Source: Methylomonas sp. UP202
Lineage (GTDB): Bacteria > Pseudomonadota > Gammaproteobacteria > Methylococcales > Methylomonadaceae
Length of the DNA: 64,000 bases
Assembly: GCF_029910655.1 (NCBI RefSeq)
Contig: NZ_CP123897.1
Location: 868,001-932,000, forward strand
Reading direction: 5' to 3'
In this document: one piece after another, positions 1-9,199 of the stretch
Layout: each line of letters opens with the position of its first letter
Position numbering within the stretch: the stretch's first letter is position 1
Translations under genes and position numbers: made by a program
The notes under the pieces: generated by a model
The model's input: the letters and a program-made list of their open reading frames with translations, nothing else
The model's database searches: none
Told to the model about the DNA's origin: nothing

Positions 1-9
1 GAGTAGCCT

Positions 10-1113
10 ATGAAAATCGATATTACTTTTTTGAATTACGAGCAGTGCCAGGTCATGTTGTCGGAGACGCCGCGCGACGGCGTGCTGGTGGTTTGCCAGA
101 CCGACGCTTCCGGCGCCGAGGTCGTGCTGGGCCGCTTTCCGCTGACCGGCGCGGCCTTGCCGATCGCGATACCGATCGGCACCGAGCGGAGCGAGGAGTT
201 GGAGCGCCTGGTGTTCCACGAATACAACGGCGACACGCAACGGGCGGTCGCGCACCGGTTGAATCTGGCCGCCACGCTGTTAGCCCGGCAAGCCCTGCAA
301 GCCGGGGTTTACCGAGCTAGGCCGAGCACGGTCAAGCGGGTGGCGGCGCTGACGATTGCCTATAACGAGGACTTCGTGCTGCCGAAATGGGTGGATTACT
401 ACGGACGCCAGTTCGGTCTGGAAAATCTGTATGTGATCGACGACGGCTCGGACCGCGATCCGCGCACTTATCTGCCGGCGGCTGTCAATGTGATTCGCCA
501 GCCCCGCACCAGTTTCGATTCGTGGCGGCTGTCGCGCAGTCTGGGCATTTTCCAACATTTTCTGCTGGAGACTTACGACTTGGTGGTGGTGACCGATTCA
601 GACGAATTCATCGTGCCGACCCGCTCCGCGTATTCGAGTCTGGCCGATTACGTGACCCGCTTGTCCGTCGATACGCCCAGGCGGTTAATCCCAACCGGCT
701 GGGATTTGGTGCATCTACGCGGCAGCGACGCGGCGATCGATCTGTCCCAACCCATTGTCGGCCAGCGGCGGGCCTTGTTGCGCAACACCGCCTTGGACAA
801 GGTGGCCATCCTCAGCGACCACGTGTCGTTCACGCCGGGCCAGCACCAATGCTACGAACGTAGCGAAAAAGCCGACGACCTGACGCTGATCCATTTGCGC
901 TACTTCGATTACGAGTTTTCCCGCGAAAAACTTCAGCGCTACCGGACCACGACCTGGGCCGCCAACGATTTATCGGCCGGCCTGTCCTACCATCAACGTC
1001 AGGAATTTAGCGCGTTGGAGCAGGAGTTTCAGCGCTTCGAGGACCGTTACCAAGGCGGCGGCCAGGAAACCAATGTACTGAACGACTTTTGGCGGGCGCA
1101 GTTGAGCGTGTAG
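10..1113 (+). CDS. Glycosyltransferase, family 2-like (Glyco_tranf_2_4 type)
   Basis: The 367-residue product has a GT-A-like nucleotide-sugar transferase core starting near residue 115 (LTIAYNEDFVLPKW) with the pattern YVIDDGSD about 30 residues on. A DSDEF motif near residue 197 fits the metal-binding DxD of GT-A enzymes. The first 110 residues are a family-specific extension with no recognisable motif. The ATG at 10 follows a TAG at 4-6 that may end an upstream gene cut by the window edge. By family it should transfer a sugar in surface polysaccharide synthesis on the cytoplasmic face of the membrane; donor and acceptor cannot be read. It lies 10 kb from the large glycan cluster and is separated from it by the IS nest, so the two may once have been closer. 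Confidence 0.75.
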   Translation: MKIDITFLNYEQCQVMLSETPRDGVLVVCQTDASGAEVVLGRFPLTGAALPIAIPIGTERSEELERLVFHEYNGDTQRAVAHRLNLAATLLARQALQAGVYRARPSTVKRVAALTIAYNEDFVLPKWVDYYGRQFGLENLYVIDDGSDRDPRTYLPAAVNVIRQPRTSFDSWRLSRSLGIFQHFLLETYDLVVVTDSDEFIVPTRSAYSSLADYVTRLSVDTPRRLIPTGWDLVHLRGSDAAIDLSQPIVGQRRALLRNTALDKVAILSDHVSFTPGQHQCYERSEKADDLTLIHLRYFDYEFSREKLQRYRTTTWAANDLSAGLSYHQRQEFSALEQEFQRFEDRYQGGGQETNVLNDFWRAQLSV

Positions 1114-1546
1114 CGGGGCGGGCTTTTTTGAGCAATCAAGACGCTCGGATTCTGCGTTTTGGACGGGAGCGGACTTTTAATAAGGCGGTTGACTGGTAGC
1201 GCGAATTGTCGCTATCGATCCGTTTTTTTACGGTCGCGCTTCGCCAAAGCGGCTTGCTGGGCCGGTCCAACTTCCGCGAACTTGAGGCGGCAAAGCAAGC
1301 ACGGGCGACCTCGCCAAATTAGACTGGAATGGCCGAAAGGCTTTTCACGCGAATAGCCAAAGAGCCGCCGCTGTTTTAATGTAAGCCGTTCTATAGTCAT
1401 CGCACTTCAAATTTCGGTTTTTTGATTCCCTCACCCCATATATGGACTCCTCCCCAATTGCAAGCCAAGTGTTATCAAAATTGATGTTTCCAACAGAGAT
1501 CAAGATTGCAGCCATATATTCGGTCTCTTGATGAAGGTACTTGATA
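1114..1546. other. Gene-poor spacer ending at the IS nest
   Basis: No complete gene is supported. The short open frames in the first 250 bases look random. The last 200 bases are visibly AT-richer than the surroundings and hold an open frame on the minus strand cut by the insertion sequence (listed separately). Bases 1400-1416 are a perfect inverted copy of 7504-7520 on the far side of the IS nest. Confidence 0.5.
1345..1545 (-). pseudogene. Possible C-terminal remnant of an unidentified gene, cut by IS66 copy A
   Basis: A minus-strand frame enters from the IS66 boundary and stays open for 66 codons to a TGA at 1345-1347. Its translation contains ILISVGNINFDNTWLAIGEE and looks protein-like, and base composition is lower in GC than the flanks. 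I do not recognise the family. It could be the end of a transferred gene truncated by the insertion, or a chance open frame. Confidence 0.2.
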
Positions 1547-1592
1547 GTAAGCGCTCAGCCGTTCCACATCGCCAGACGTTGCAGGTTATGAT

Positions 1593-3206
1593 TTAATCCA
1601 GATCACCGAACGGCAGCAGTTCGTCGATGCGGCTGTTGGGCCAGATGGGGAGTTTTTCCAGGGTGTCTTTTAGCCAGGCGGCCGGATCGAGGCCATTGAG
1701 TTTGGCGGTGCCTAGCAGGGTTTGAATAACGGCGGCTCGTTGACCGGCGCGTTCCGATCCGGCAAACAACCAGTTCTTCTTGCCCAAGGCAATGGGGCGA
1801 ATGCAGTTTTCCACCGGGTTGTTGTCGATAGGCAGATCGCCGGTGTCGGCGTACCGTCTGAGCGCCGCCCAGCGTTTCAAGCTGTAGTCGATGGCTTTGG
1901 CGGTTGCCGTGCCGGGTGCGGTGCGCAAACGGGTTTGCTGTAGCCAGTCGTGTAGCTCGACCAGGAGCGGCAGACTGGTTTCGGCGCGCCACTGTTTGCG
2001 CTCAGCAATGCTTAAATCACGGGCTGCGGCTTCGACCGCATACAGCTTGGCGATACGATTCAGTGCGTCTTGCGCGATAAGGCTTTGACTGGCCTGGAAC
2101 AGGTCGAAGAATTTGCGCCGCGCATGCGCTAGGCAGGCCAGTTCGATACACGGCTCTAGCGGGTGTTGCGATGCGGGATGGGCACGGGTCGCAGCAAACA
2201 GGGCCTTATACCCCGCATAGTCATCCACCACTAAATGGCCGTGCCAATCGCCCAGAAATTGTTGCACATGCCGGCCGCCGCGACCGGCTTGATAATCGAA
2301 GACGATAAGCTTCGGTCCCGGTTGCAGATCATTGCTGCGATAGGCCCACAGATAGGCTTTTTTGGTTTTGCCACTACCGGGATCCAGTTGCGGTACCGGC
2401 GTCTCGTCGGCATGTAAGCTATCCCTTTGCAACAAATGCCAAGCCAAGCGGTCGGCTAAGGGCGCTAAAGCGACACCGAGTCGTCCGACCCAGTCGGCGA
2501 GTGTGGAGCGGGACAGGATCACCCCGTCACGTGCGGCGATTTGTTCCAACCGGTACAGCGGCAAATGATCGAGGTATTTACCGATCAGCACCCAGGTGAG
2601 CAAACCGACGGCAGCCATACCGCCATCGATCACCGCCGGTGGAATCGGTGCTGCGGTGATGGTTTCGCAGGCCCGACAGGCGTATTGCGGACGAATGTGT
2701 CGATGCACAAAGAACTTGGCCGGTTCGACGTCCAGTTGCTCGCTGATGTCTTCGCCGACTTTGACCAGGTCTTTACCGCAGTGGCCACAGGAGCAGGACT
2801 CAGGCTCATGGCGATGCTCAATGCGCGGCAGATGCTCAGGCAACGGTTGGCGACCAGCGCGTGGGCGTTTGGGACGGGCCACGGTATCGCAGGGCTGATC
2901 ATCCCGGAGTTGTTCGACTTCCTCATCAATCGCTGAGATATCGGAATTCCAGGTTTCCTCGAACACATCCCGCTGCAACGGGGCCAGACTTTCGTTCTTG
3001 CGACTGAAGCGGATGCGTTTGTAATACGCCAGCTCATGGGTCAGCGCGCCGATTTTGAGGTCTTTGGCGTGAATCGTGGCGTCTTTGGCTTGGATGACTT
3101 GGGCATCCTGGGCTGCCTGATCCATCAGCGCCTGAAGCAGGGCCGCCACCTCGGTTTTGGCAGTCGGCTCCAGGTTCAATTGGTCGAGTTTGGCCAGCGG
3201 ATTCAT
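1593..3206 (-). CDS. tnpC: IS66 transposase TnpC, copy A
   Basis: The 537-residue DDE transposase has an N-terminal helix, a zinc-finger-like segment (CSCGHCGKDL) and catalytic-region motifs LHADETPVP, VVDDYAGYKA and DNNPVENCIRP. The ATG at 3206 (MNPLAKLDQ) is preferred because the longer open frame upstream lies inside tnpB. This copy differs from C, D and E in one block of roughly 100 residues (it reads AAARDLSIAERKQW where they read TEGREMTADQRKQL), while the rest is nearly identical. The gene appears intact. Confidence 0.9.
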   Translation of the reverse strand: MNPLAKLDQLNLEPTAKTEVAALLQALMDQAAQDAQVIQAKDATIHAKDLKIGALTHELAYYKRIRFSRKNESLAPLQRDVFEETWNSDISAIDEEVEQLRDDQPCDTVARPKRPRAGRQPLPEHLPRIEHRHEPESCSCGHCGKDLVKVGEDISEQLDVEPAKFFVHRHIRPQYACRACETITAAPIPPAVIDGGMAAVGLLTWVLIGKYLDHLPLYRLEQIAARDGVILSRSTLADWVGRLGVALAPLADRLAWHLLQRDSLHADETPVPQLDPGSGKTKKAYLWAYRSNDLQPGPKLIVFDYQAGRGGRHVQQFLGDWHGHLVVDDYAGYKALFAATRAHPASQHPLEPCIELACLAHARRKFFDLFQASQSLIAQDALNRIAKLYAVEAAARDLSIAERKQWRAETSLPLLVELHDWLQQTRLRTAPGTATAKAIDYSLKRWAALRRYADTGDLPIDNNPVENCIRPIALGKKNWLFAGSERAGQRAAVIQTLLGTAKLNGLDPAAWLKDTLEKLPIWPNSRIDELLPFGDLD

Positions 3207-3291
3207 GGGTGAATTATACCGCAATGCCCTATCCAATGCCTTGATATTAGGACATTTTAGGACTTTTTTACCGCCGCGTTTTACCTCTGAT

Positions 3292-3642
3292 TCACACCTG
3301 CCAGTCGGCTTGGGGCTGGGCGGATAAGCGTTGCCAATCGACTCCAGCAATTAACCAGTGCCATTGCGCCTGCGTCAGCGCAAACACCGCATCGCCCACC
3401 CTGGGCCAGACAAAACTGCCTTGGTGCAAACGGCGCTGACACAGCCAAACCCCATTGCCATCCCACACCAACAACCGTAGCCGGTTGCCCGCACGATTAC
3501 GAAAGATAAACGCCGATCCGGCACACGGGGCATGCCCCAGACTCTGTTGAACAATGGCCGACAAGCCATCCAAACCACGCCGCATGTCCACCGGCGCCAC
3601 CGCCAACCAAATCTGCGCGGGATAATCGATCAAGCCAGACAT
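3292..3642 (-). CDS. tnpB: IS66 accessory protein TnpB (Orf2), copy A
   Basis: The 116-residue protein has the IS66 Orf2 signature (APVDMRRGLDGL, FRNRAGNRLRLLVWDGNG). In this family it is required with TnpA and TnpC for transposition; its biochemical role is not settled. It overlaps the end of tnpA by 13 bases, which suggests translational coupling. Confidence 0.9.
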   Translation of the reverse strand: MSGLIDYPAQIWLAVAPVDMRRGLDGLSAIVQQSLGHAPCAGSAFIFRNRAGNRLRLLVWDGNGVWLCQRRLHQGSFVWPRVGDAVFALTQAQWHWLIAGVDWQRLSAQPQADWQV

Positions 3643-3941
3643 CGTAACAACTCGGCTACCCAGCCCGCCGATACTGAAGACGAAATCTCCAGCCTATAAC
3701 CGTGGGCATCGGTCAAGACCATAGCCGCAGCTGCGGGTGTCACCACAGAAGCAGGCTCAGGCTGTTCAATCTGCACCGGCACCAAAGCGACCGGCTCTAC
3801 CGCAGGCCGTTTGCGATAGTCGCACAGTCTGGCAGTAAATGTCCGTACATTGATGCCTTCCTGCACGCAATACTCAACCTGCGACAAACCACTGCCTTGC
3901 CATTCTTCAATATGCTGACGCCATTTCGATGTAACGGCCAT
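3630..3941 (-). CDS. tnpA: IS66 accessory protein TnpA, copy A
   Basis: The 103-residue protein begins MAVTSKWRQHIEEWQGSG, typical of the IS66 TnpA helix-turn-helix-like protein. It is the first gene of the element, about 75 bases inside the right terminus, and overlaps tnpB. This copy reads TDAHGYRLE where C, D and E read TDVDGYRLE. Confidence 0.9.
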   Translation of the reverse strand: MAVTSKWRQHIEEWQGSGLSQVEYCVQEGINVRTFTARLCDYRKRPAVEPVALVPVQIEQPEPASVVTPAAAAMVLTDAHGYRLEISSSVSAGWVAELLRCLA

Positions 3942-4795
3942 CGCTACTCCTGATCAAAAAATCACAGGATGCCTCAGGCTGAATGATCTCAACAGGTGGG
4001 CGGGATAGAGCCTTACAACCAAGAAAGCCTATCTGTGGGCCTATCGCAGCAATGATCTGCAACCGGGACCGAAGCTTATCGTCTTCGATTATCAAGCCGG
4101 TCGCGGCGGCCGCTACGCGCAGCAGTTTCTGGGCGAATGGCGCGGCCACCTGATGGTGGATGACTATGCAGGCTATAAAGCCCTGTTTGCTACGACCCGT
4201 GCCCATCCCGCATCGCAACACCCGCTAGAGCCGTGTATCGAACTGGCCTGCCTAGCGCATGCGCGGCGCAAATTCTTCGACCTGTTCCAGGCCAGTCAGA
4301 GCCCTATCGCACAAGCAGCACTGAATCGCATCGCCAAACTGTACGCCATTGAAACCGAGGGCCGCGAGATGACAGCTGACCAGCGCAAACAGCTACGCGC
4401 CGAAAAAAGCCTGCCGCTACTGACAGACTTGCAGGCTTGGTTACAGCAAACCCGTTTGCGCACCGCGCCCAATACCGCCACCGCCAAAGCCATCGACTAC
4501 AGCCTGAAACGCTGGGTTGCCTTAAGCCGTTACGCCGACACCGGCGATCTGCCTATCGACAACAACCCGGTGGAAAACTGCATTCGCCCCATTGCCTTGG
4601 GCAAGAAGAACTGGTTGTTTGCCGGATCGGAACGCGCCGGTCAACGAGCCGCCGTTATTCAAACCCTGCTAGGCACCGCCAAACTCAATGGCCTCGATCC
4701 GGCCGCCTGGCTAAAAGACAGTAAGGCTCTATCCCGCCCACCTGTTGAGATCATTCAGCCTGAGGCATCCTGTGATTTTTTGATCAGGAGTAGCG

Positions 4796-5107
4796 ATGGC
4801 CGTTACATCGAAATGGCGTCAGCATATTGAAGAATGGCAAGGCAGTGGTTTGTCGCAGGTTGAGTATTGCGTGCAGGAAGGCATCAATGTACGGACATTT
4901 ACTGCCAGACTGTGCGACTATCGCAAACGGCCTGCGGTAGAGCCGGTCGCTTTGGTGCCGGTGCAGATTGAACAGCCTGAGCCTGCTTCTGTGGCGACAC
5001 CCGCAGCTGCGGCTATGGTCTTGACCGATGTCGACGGTTATAGGCTGGAGATTTCGTCTTCAGTATCGGCGGGCTGGGTAGCCGAGTTGTTACGATGTCT
5101 GGCTTGA
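4796..5107 (+). CDS. tnpA: IS66 accessory protein TnpA, copy C
   Basis: This 103-residue TnpA starts MAVTSKWRQHIEEW and overlaps tnpB by 13 bases. It is intact and identical in the visible translation to the copies in D and E. Confidence 0.9.
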   Translation: MAVTSKWRQHIEEWQGSGLSQVEYCVQEGINVRTFTARLCDYRKRPAVEPVALVPVQIEQPEPASVATPAAAAMVLTDVDGYRLEISSSVSAGWVAELLRCLA

Positions 5108-5445
5108 TCGATTATCCCGCGCAGATTTGGTTGGCGGTGGCGCCGGTGGACATGCGGCGTGGTTTGGATGGCTTGTCGGCCATTGTTCAACAGAGTCTGG
5201 GGCATGCCCCGTGTGCCGGATCGGCGTTTATCTTTCGTAATCGTGCGGGCAACCGGCTACGGCTGTTGGTGTGGGATGGCAATGGGGTTTGGCTGTGTCA
5301 GCGCCGTTTGCACCAAGGCAGTTTTGTCTGGCCCAGGGTGGGCGATGCGGTGTTTGCGCTGACGCAGGCGCAATGGCACTGGTTAATTGCTGGAGTCGAT
5401 TGGCAACGCTTATCCGCCCAGCCCCAAGCCGACTGGCAGGTGTGA
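5095..5445 (+). CDS. tnpB: IS66 accessory protein TnpB, copy C
   Basis: This 116-residue IS66 Orf2 protein has APVDMRRGLDGLSAI and the VWDGNGVWLCQRRL segment. It is intact and has the same translation as in the other copies. Confidence 0.9.
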   Translation: MSGLIDYPAQIWLAVAPVDMRRGLDGLSAIVQQSLGHAPCAGSAFIFRNRAGNRLRLLVWDGNGVWLCQRRLHQGSFVWPRVGDAVFALTQAQWHWLIAGVDWQRLSAQPQADWQV

Positions 5446-5530
5446 ATCAGAGGTAAAACGCGGCGGTAAAAAAGCCCTAAAATGTCCTAATATCAAGGCA
5501 TTGGATAGGGCATTGCGGTATAATTCACCC

Positions 5531-7144
5531 ATGAATCCGCTGGCCAAACTCGACCAATTGAACCTGGAGCCGACTGCCAAAACCGAGGTGGCGGCCCTGC
5601 TTCAGGCGCTGATGGATCAGGCAGCCCAGGATGCCCAAGTCATCCAAGCCAAAGACGCCACGATTCACGCCAAAGACCTCAAAATCGGCGCGCTGACCCA
5701 TGAGCTGGCGTATTACAAACGCATCCGCTTCAGTCGCAAGAACGAAAGTCTGGCCCCGTTGCAGCGGGATGTGTTCGAGGAAACCTGGAATTCCGATATC
5801 TCAGCGATTGATGAGGAAGTCGAACAACTCCGGGATGATCAGCCCTGCGATACCGTGGCCCGTCCCAAACGCCCACGCGCTGGTCGCCAACCGTTGCCTG
5901 AGCATCTGCCGCGCATTGAGCATCGCCATGAGCCTGAGTCCTGCTCCTGTGGCCACTGCGGTAAAGACCTGGTCAAAGTCGGCGAAGACATCAGCGAGCA
6001 ACTGGACGTCGAACCGGCCAAGTTCTTTGTGCATCGACACATTCGTCCGCAATACGCCTGTCGGGCCTGCGAAACCATCACCGCAGCACCGATTCCACCG
6101 GCGGTGATCGATGGCGGTATGGCTGCCGTCGGTTTGCTCACCTGGGTGCTGATCGGTAAATACCTCGATCATTTGCCGCTGTACCGGTTGGAACAAATCG
6201 CCGCCCGTGACGGGGTGATCCTGTCCCGCTCCACACTCGCCGACTGGGTCGGACGACTCGGTGTCGCTTTAGCGCCCTTAGCCGACCGCTTGGCTTGGCA
6301 TTTGTTGCAAAGGGATAGCTTACATGCCGACGAGACGCCGGTGCCGCAACTGGATCCTGGCAATGGCAAAACCAAGAAAGCCTATCTGTGGGCCTATCGC
6401 AGCAATGATCTGCAACCGGGACCGAAGCTTATCGTCTTCGATTATCAAGCCGGTCGTGGCGGCCGGCATGTGCAGCAGTTCCTGGGCGATTGGCGCGGCC
6501 ATTTACTGGTGGATGACTATGCGGGCTATAAAGCCCTGTTTGCTACGACCCGTGCCCATCCCGCATCGCAACACCCGCTAGAGCCGTGTATCGAACTGGC
6601 CTGCCTGGCGCATGCGCGGCGCAAATTCTTCGACCTGTTGCAAACCAGTCAGAGCCCTATCGCACAAGCAGCACTGAATCGCATCGCCAAACTGTACGCC
6701 ATTGAAACCGAGGGCCGCGAGATGACAGCTGACCAGCGCAAACAGCTACGCGCCGAAAAAAGCCTGCCGCTACTGACAGACTTGCAGGCTTGGTTACAGC
6801 AAACCCGTTTGCGCACCGCGCCCAATACCGCCACGGCCAAAGCCATCGACTACAGCCTGAAACGCTGGGTTGCCTTAAGCCGTTACGCCGAAACCGGCGA
6901 TCTGCCTATCGACAATAATCCGGTCGAAAACAGCATTCGCCCCATTGCCTTGGGCAAGAAGAACTGGTTGTTTGCCGGATCGGAACGCGCCGGTCAACGA
7001 GCCGCCGTTATTCAAACCCTGCTAGGCACCGCCAAACTCAATGGCCTCGAGCCGGCCGCCTGGCTAAAAGACACCCTGGAAAAACTCCCCATCTGGCCCA
7101 ACAGCCGCATCGACGAACTGCTGCCGTTCGGTGATCTGGATTAA
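5531..7144 (+). CDS. tnpC: IS66 transposase TnpC, copy C
   Basis: The 537-residue DDE transposase is taken from ATG 5531, 85 bases after tnpB. Motifs LHADETPVP, LVDDYAGYKA and DNNPVENSIRP are present. It reads PGNGKTKK and NGLEPAAW where D and E read PGSGKTKK and NGLDPAAW. The gene is intact. Confidence 0.9.
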   Translation: MNPLAKLDQLNLEPTAKTEVAALLQALMDQAAQDAQVIQAKDATIHAKDLKIGALTHELAYYKRIRFSRKNESLAPLQRDVFEETWNSDISAIDEEVEQLRDDQPCDTVARPKRPRAGRQPLPEHLPRIEHRHEPESCSCGHCGKDLVKVGEDISEQLDVEPAKFFVHRHIRPQYACRACETITAAPIPPAVIDGGMAAVGLLTWVLIGKYLDHLPLYRLEQIAARDGVILSRSTLADWVGRLGVALAPLADRLAWHLLQRDSLHADETPVPQLDPGNGKTKKAYLWAYRSNDLQPGPKLIVFDYQAGRGGRHVQQFLGDWRGHLLVDDYAGYKALFATTRAHPASQHPLEPCIELACLAHARRKFFDLLQTSQSPIAQAALNRIAKLYAIETEGREMTADQRKQLRAEKSLPLLTDLQAWLQQTRLRTAPNTATAKAIDYSLKRWVALSRYAETGDLPIDNNPVENSIRPIALGKKNWLFAGSERAGQRAAVIQTLLGTAKLNGLEPAAWLKDTLEKLPIWPNSRIDELLPFGDLD

Positions 7145-7315
7145 ATCATAACCTGCAACGTCTGGCGATGTGGAACGGCTGAGCGCTTACAAAAGACACC
7201 CTGGAAAAACTCCCCATCTGGCCCAACAGCCGCATCGACGAACTGCTGCCGTTCGGTGATCTGGATTAAATCATAACCTGCAACGTCTGGCGATGTGGAA
7301 CGGCTGAGCGCTTAC

Positions 7316-7391
7316 GCTTGTCAGTCGCCGTCTGGCTGTACACATGAAAAATGCTTTTTGCCGTATCCAGACCCACCACGTTACTATTCAT
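7316..7391 (-). pseudogene. IS110-family transposase, N-terminal stub cut by IS66 copy B
   Basis: From ATG 7391 the minus strand encodes 25 residues, MNSNVVGLDTAKSIFHVYSQ followed by TATDK, before running into the IS66 terminus. VGLDTAKSIFHV is the conserved start of IS110-family DEDD transposases, including the first catalytic Asp. The rest of the gene is not found on the other side of the nest, so it was lost with the left part of copy B. Confidence 0.7.
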
Positions 7392-7546
7392 TTCGGACTC
7401 CTCGTCGCTCCGTTTAAATTCTCTGGTGCAGTATGACACCGCTTGGGGTGGGAAGGAGTCCATGTCATCAGCCCTCTCCCGGAGGGCGAGGGAGCGGATG
7501 CGTCGAAATTTGAAGTGCGAAAGGTATATGTCTTTCAAAAAGCCTG

Positions 7547-9199
7547 TCAGCTGGTCCGGGGCAACAAGACTCGAAAGCAAGTGCCCTTGCCGACCGTGCT
7601 TTTCACTTCGATGCGTCCGTTGTGTTTGTTCACGATGCCGTAGGATAAGGAAAGACCCAAGCCGGTGCCCATGCCGACCGACTTGGTGGTAAAGAACGGA
7701 TCGAAGATTTTTCCAAGCTGTTCCGGCTTGATGCCCTTGCCGGTATCCTCCACCTCAACCCAGACACTGTTCTCGTCATAAGCGGTGCGAATCGTAATTC
7801 GGCCGTGATCCTCGATGGCTTGCACCGCATTGATCAGCAGGTTCATGAACACTTGGTTGAGTTGGGACGCGATGCAGTTGATCTCGGGGATTGTGCCATA
7901 TTCCTTGACGACCTCGGCTTTGTACTTGATTTCGTTCCATACCACGTTCAGCGTGCTGTCGAGACCCGCCTCCAGATTCGCCGACTGCTTTTCCAATTCG
8001 CCAACGTGAGAGAAATCCTTTAGATCCTTAACGATGCGCCGCACTCGCTGCAAACCATCGAGGGATTCCGCCAGAAGTTCGCCGATGTCTTGGCGCAGAT
8101 AGCCGATATTGATTTCCTGCTTCAGAAGCGTTATGTCCTGCAAGGCCTCATTCACCAGCTTACCTTCGACGTCTTCGTAAGCCGCGAGCAGTCTGAGCAT
8201 TCCATCCACATACTCTTGTAACGTGCTCAAGTTCGAGTTGACGAAGCCAATGGGGTTGTTGATCTCATGAGCCACGCCGGCCGCGAGCTGACCGATCGAA
8301 GCCATTTTTTCGGATTGCAGCAGTTGCATCTGGGTTTCTTCAAGCTGCTTGATCAGGTCCTCTTGACGCGCCTTCTCGGCCAGCAGTTGGGTATTGGCCA
8401 TTTGCAGCGAGGCGGTGCGCTTTTGAACCTGCTCTTCCAGTTTATCTCGGGAGTCGCGCAACGCTTCCTCGGCGCGTTTGTGTTCGGTGATATCGTTAAA
8501 GCCGAAGACGCGACCGATGATGTGTTCGCCAAGATATTGCGGCCGCGATCGGCATTCGAAAACCCTGCCATCCTGGAGACTCAGGATATCTTCGGTTTCT
8601 CCGTCCCCAACGAGCTCTTGTAAGCGCACACGAAATGCCTCGGGCTCGACGACCTGCCCGGTAATGAACTCGAGAATATCGGCTTCTTCTGTCTCGAACA
8701 GCAAGTCGTCCGAAATGCCCCACATGCTACTGAACTGGCGGTTGATGTTGGCGATCTTGCCGTGCCAATCGATGACCAGTATGCCGTTGCCGGTCGATTC
8801 CAGCGTTGCCCTGAGCTGGGATAACAGCTGAGCCAGGGCATCCTCGGCCTTGTGTTCGTTTTGGACATCCCTGGCTTGGATCAGAATCAGCGGACGGCCT
8901 TCGTGGTGAATGATCTTGACCGATTTGGTCACCGTCAGCAGCGAACCGTCGGCGCATTGATAAAGCCCATCCTGGGTCTCGATATCGAGATACAGGCCGT
9001 TACGGACCTCTTCCCAATAAAACACGTCTTGCAGTGAACTTTCGATATTCGTGATCGCCATGGCCAGCAATTCCTGTTCCGAATAGCCGAGCATCTTCTC
9101 TGCCATCTTGTTGGCGACGATGATACGCAACTCACCGGGTTCAACCAACAGCATCATATGCTGGCAGTAATCGATCATCAGATGTTCGAGGCTGCTCAT
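7547..9199 (-). CDS. PAS-domain sensor histidine kinase
   Basis: The 550-residue cytoplasmic kinase has no membrane segment. Two PAS/PAC modules lie near residues 10-125 and 135-255, followed by a coiled coil and a HisKA domain with the phospho-acceptor His311 in [12 protein letters not shown]. The HATPase domain has [20 protein letters not shown] and [12 protein letters not shown]. The start at 9199 ([13 protein letters not shown]) overlaps the stop of the upstream HD-GYP gene as ATGA; the longer frame upstream is a shadow of that gene. Coupling suggests kinase and HD-GYP protein act together. No receiver domain is fused or adjacent, so the partner regulator is unknown. The gene ends about 230 bases from the IS nest. 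Confidence 0.85.
   Translation of the reverse strand: MSSLEHLMIDYCQHMMLLVEPGELRIIVANKMAEKMLGYSEQELLAMAITNIESSLQDVFYWEEVRNGLYLDIETQDGLYQCADGSLLTVTKSVKIIHHEGRPLILIQARDVQNEHKAEDALAQLLSQLRATLESTGNGILVIDWHGKIANINRQFSSMWGISDDLLFETEEADILEFITGQVVEPEAFRVRLQELVGDGETEDILSLQDGRVFECRSRPQYLGEHIIGRVFGFNDITEHKRAEEALRDSRDKLEEQVQKRTASLQMANTQLLAEKARQEDLIKQLEETQMQLLQSEKMASIGQLAAGVAHEINNPIGFVNSNLSTLQEYVDGMLRLLAAYEDVEGKLVNEALQDITLLKQEINIGYLRQDIGELLAESLDGLQRVRRIVKDLKDFSHVGELEKQSANLEAGLDSTLNVVWNEIKYKAEVVKEYGTIPEINCIASQLNQVFMNLLINAVQAIEDHGRITIRTAYDENSVWVEVEDTGKGIKPEQLGKIFDPFFTTKSVGMGTGLGLSLSYGIVNKHNGRIEVKSTVGKGTCFRVLLPRTS

Larger units (their letters stand above)
1547..4016 (-). mobile_element. IS66-family insertion sequence, copy A (2470 bp)
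   Basis: Bounded by GTAAGCGCTCAGCC at 1547 and by the inverse of GTAAGGCTCTATCCC ending at 4016, the same termini as copies C, D and E, and exactly the same length. It carries tnpA, tnpB and tnpC in the usual IS66 order on the minus strand. The 8 bases outside the left end (ACTTGATA) and right end (AACCAAGA) do not match, so this copy lacks the target duplication that C, D and E have. Its right end abuts the tnpC fragment of copy B in mid-gene. That suggests insertion into B followed by deletion or recombination that removed the other flank. Confidence 0.92.
4721..7190 (+). mobile_element. IS66-family insertion sequence, copy C, nested in copy B
   Basis: The element runs from GTAAGGCTCTATCCC at 4721 to GAGCGCTTAC at 7190, 2470 bp, with all three genes on the plus strand. 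It is flanked by perfect 8-bp direct repeats AAAAGACA (4713-4720 and 7191-7198), the IS66 target-duplication length. This shows it transposed into copy B and is younger than it. Confidence 0.95.
4018..7269 (+). pseudogene. tnpC: tnpC fragment of IS66 copy B, interrupted by copy C
   Basis: The fragment starts in mid-gene at TKKAYLWAYRSNDLQ and runs to AAWLKD at 4720. After copy C it resumes with the last 23 codons and a TAA at 7267-7269. It keeps the VDDYAGYKA and DNNPVENCIRP motifs but has no N-terminal half. Its sequence is intermediate between copy A (shares YADTGDL and VENCIRP) and copy C (shares TEGREMTADQ). Confidence 0.85.
4017..7315 (+). mobile_element. IS66 copy B, truncated at its left end and split by copy C
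   Basis: Only the tnpC half survives: 4017-4720 and, after copy C, from 7199 to the terminus GAGCGCTTAC ending at 7315. Its left end, tnpA and tnpB are missing where copy A abuts it. Copy C is inserted in its tnpC near the 3' end and duplicated AAAAGACA (4713-4720 and 7191-7198). Beyond 7315 lies a truncated IS110-type gene, so B had itself landed in another insertion sequence. Confidence 0.85.

Noticed and set aside
1159-1356. Short plus-strand open frame between the glycosyltransferase and the IS nest
   Set aside because: Composition is random-like, and there is no ribosome-binding site or recognisable motif.
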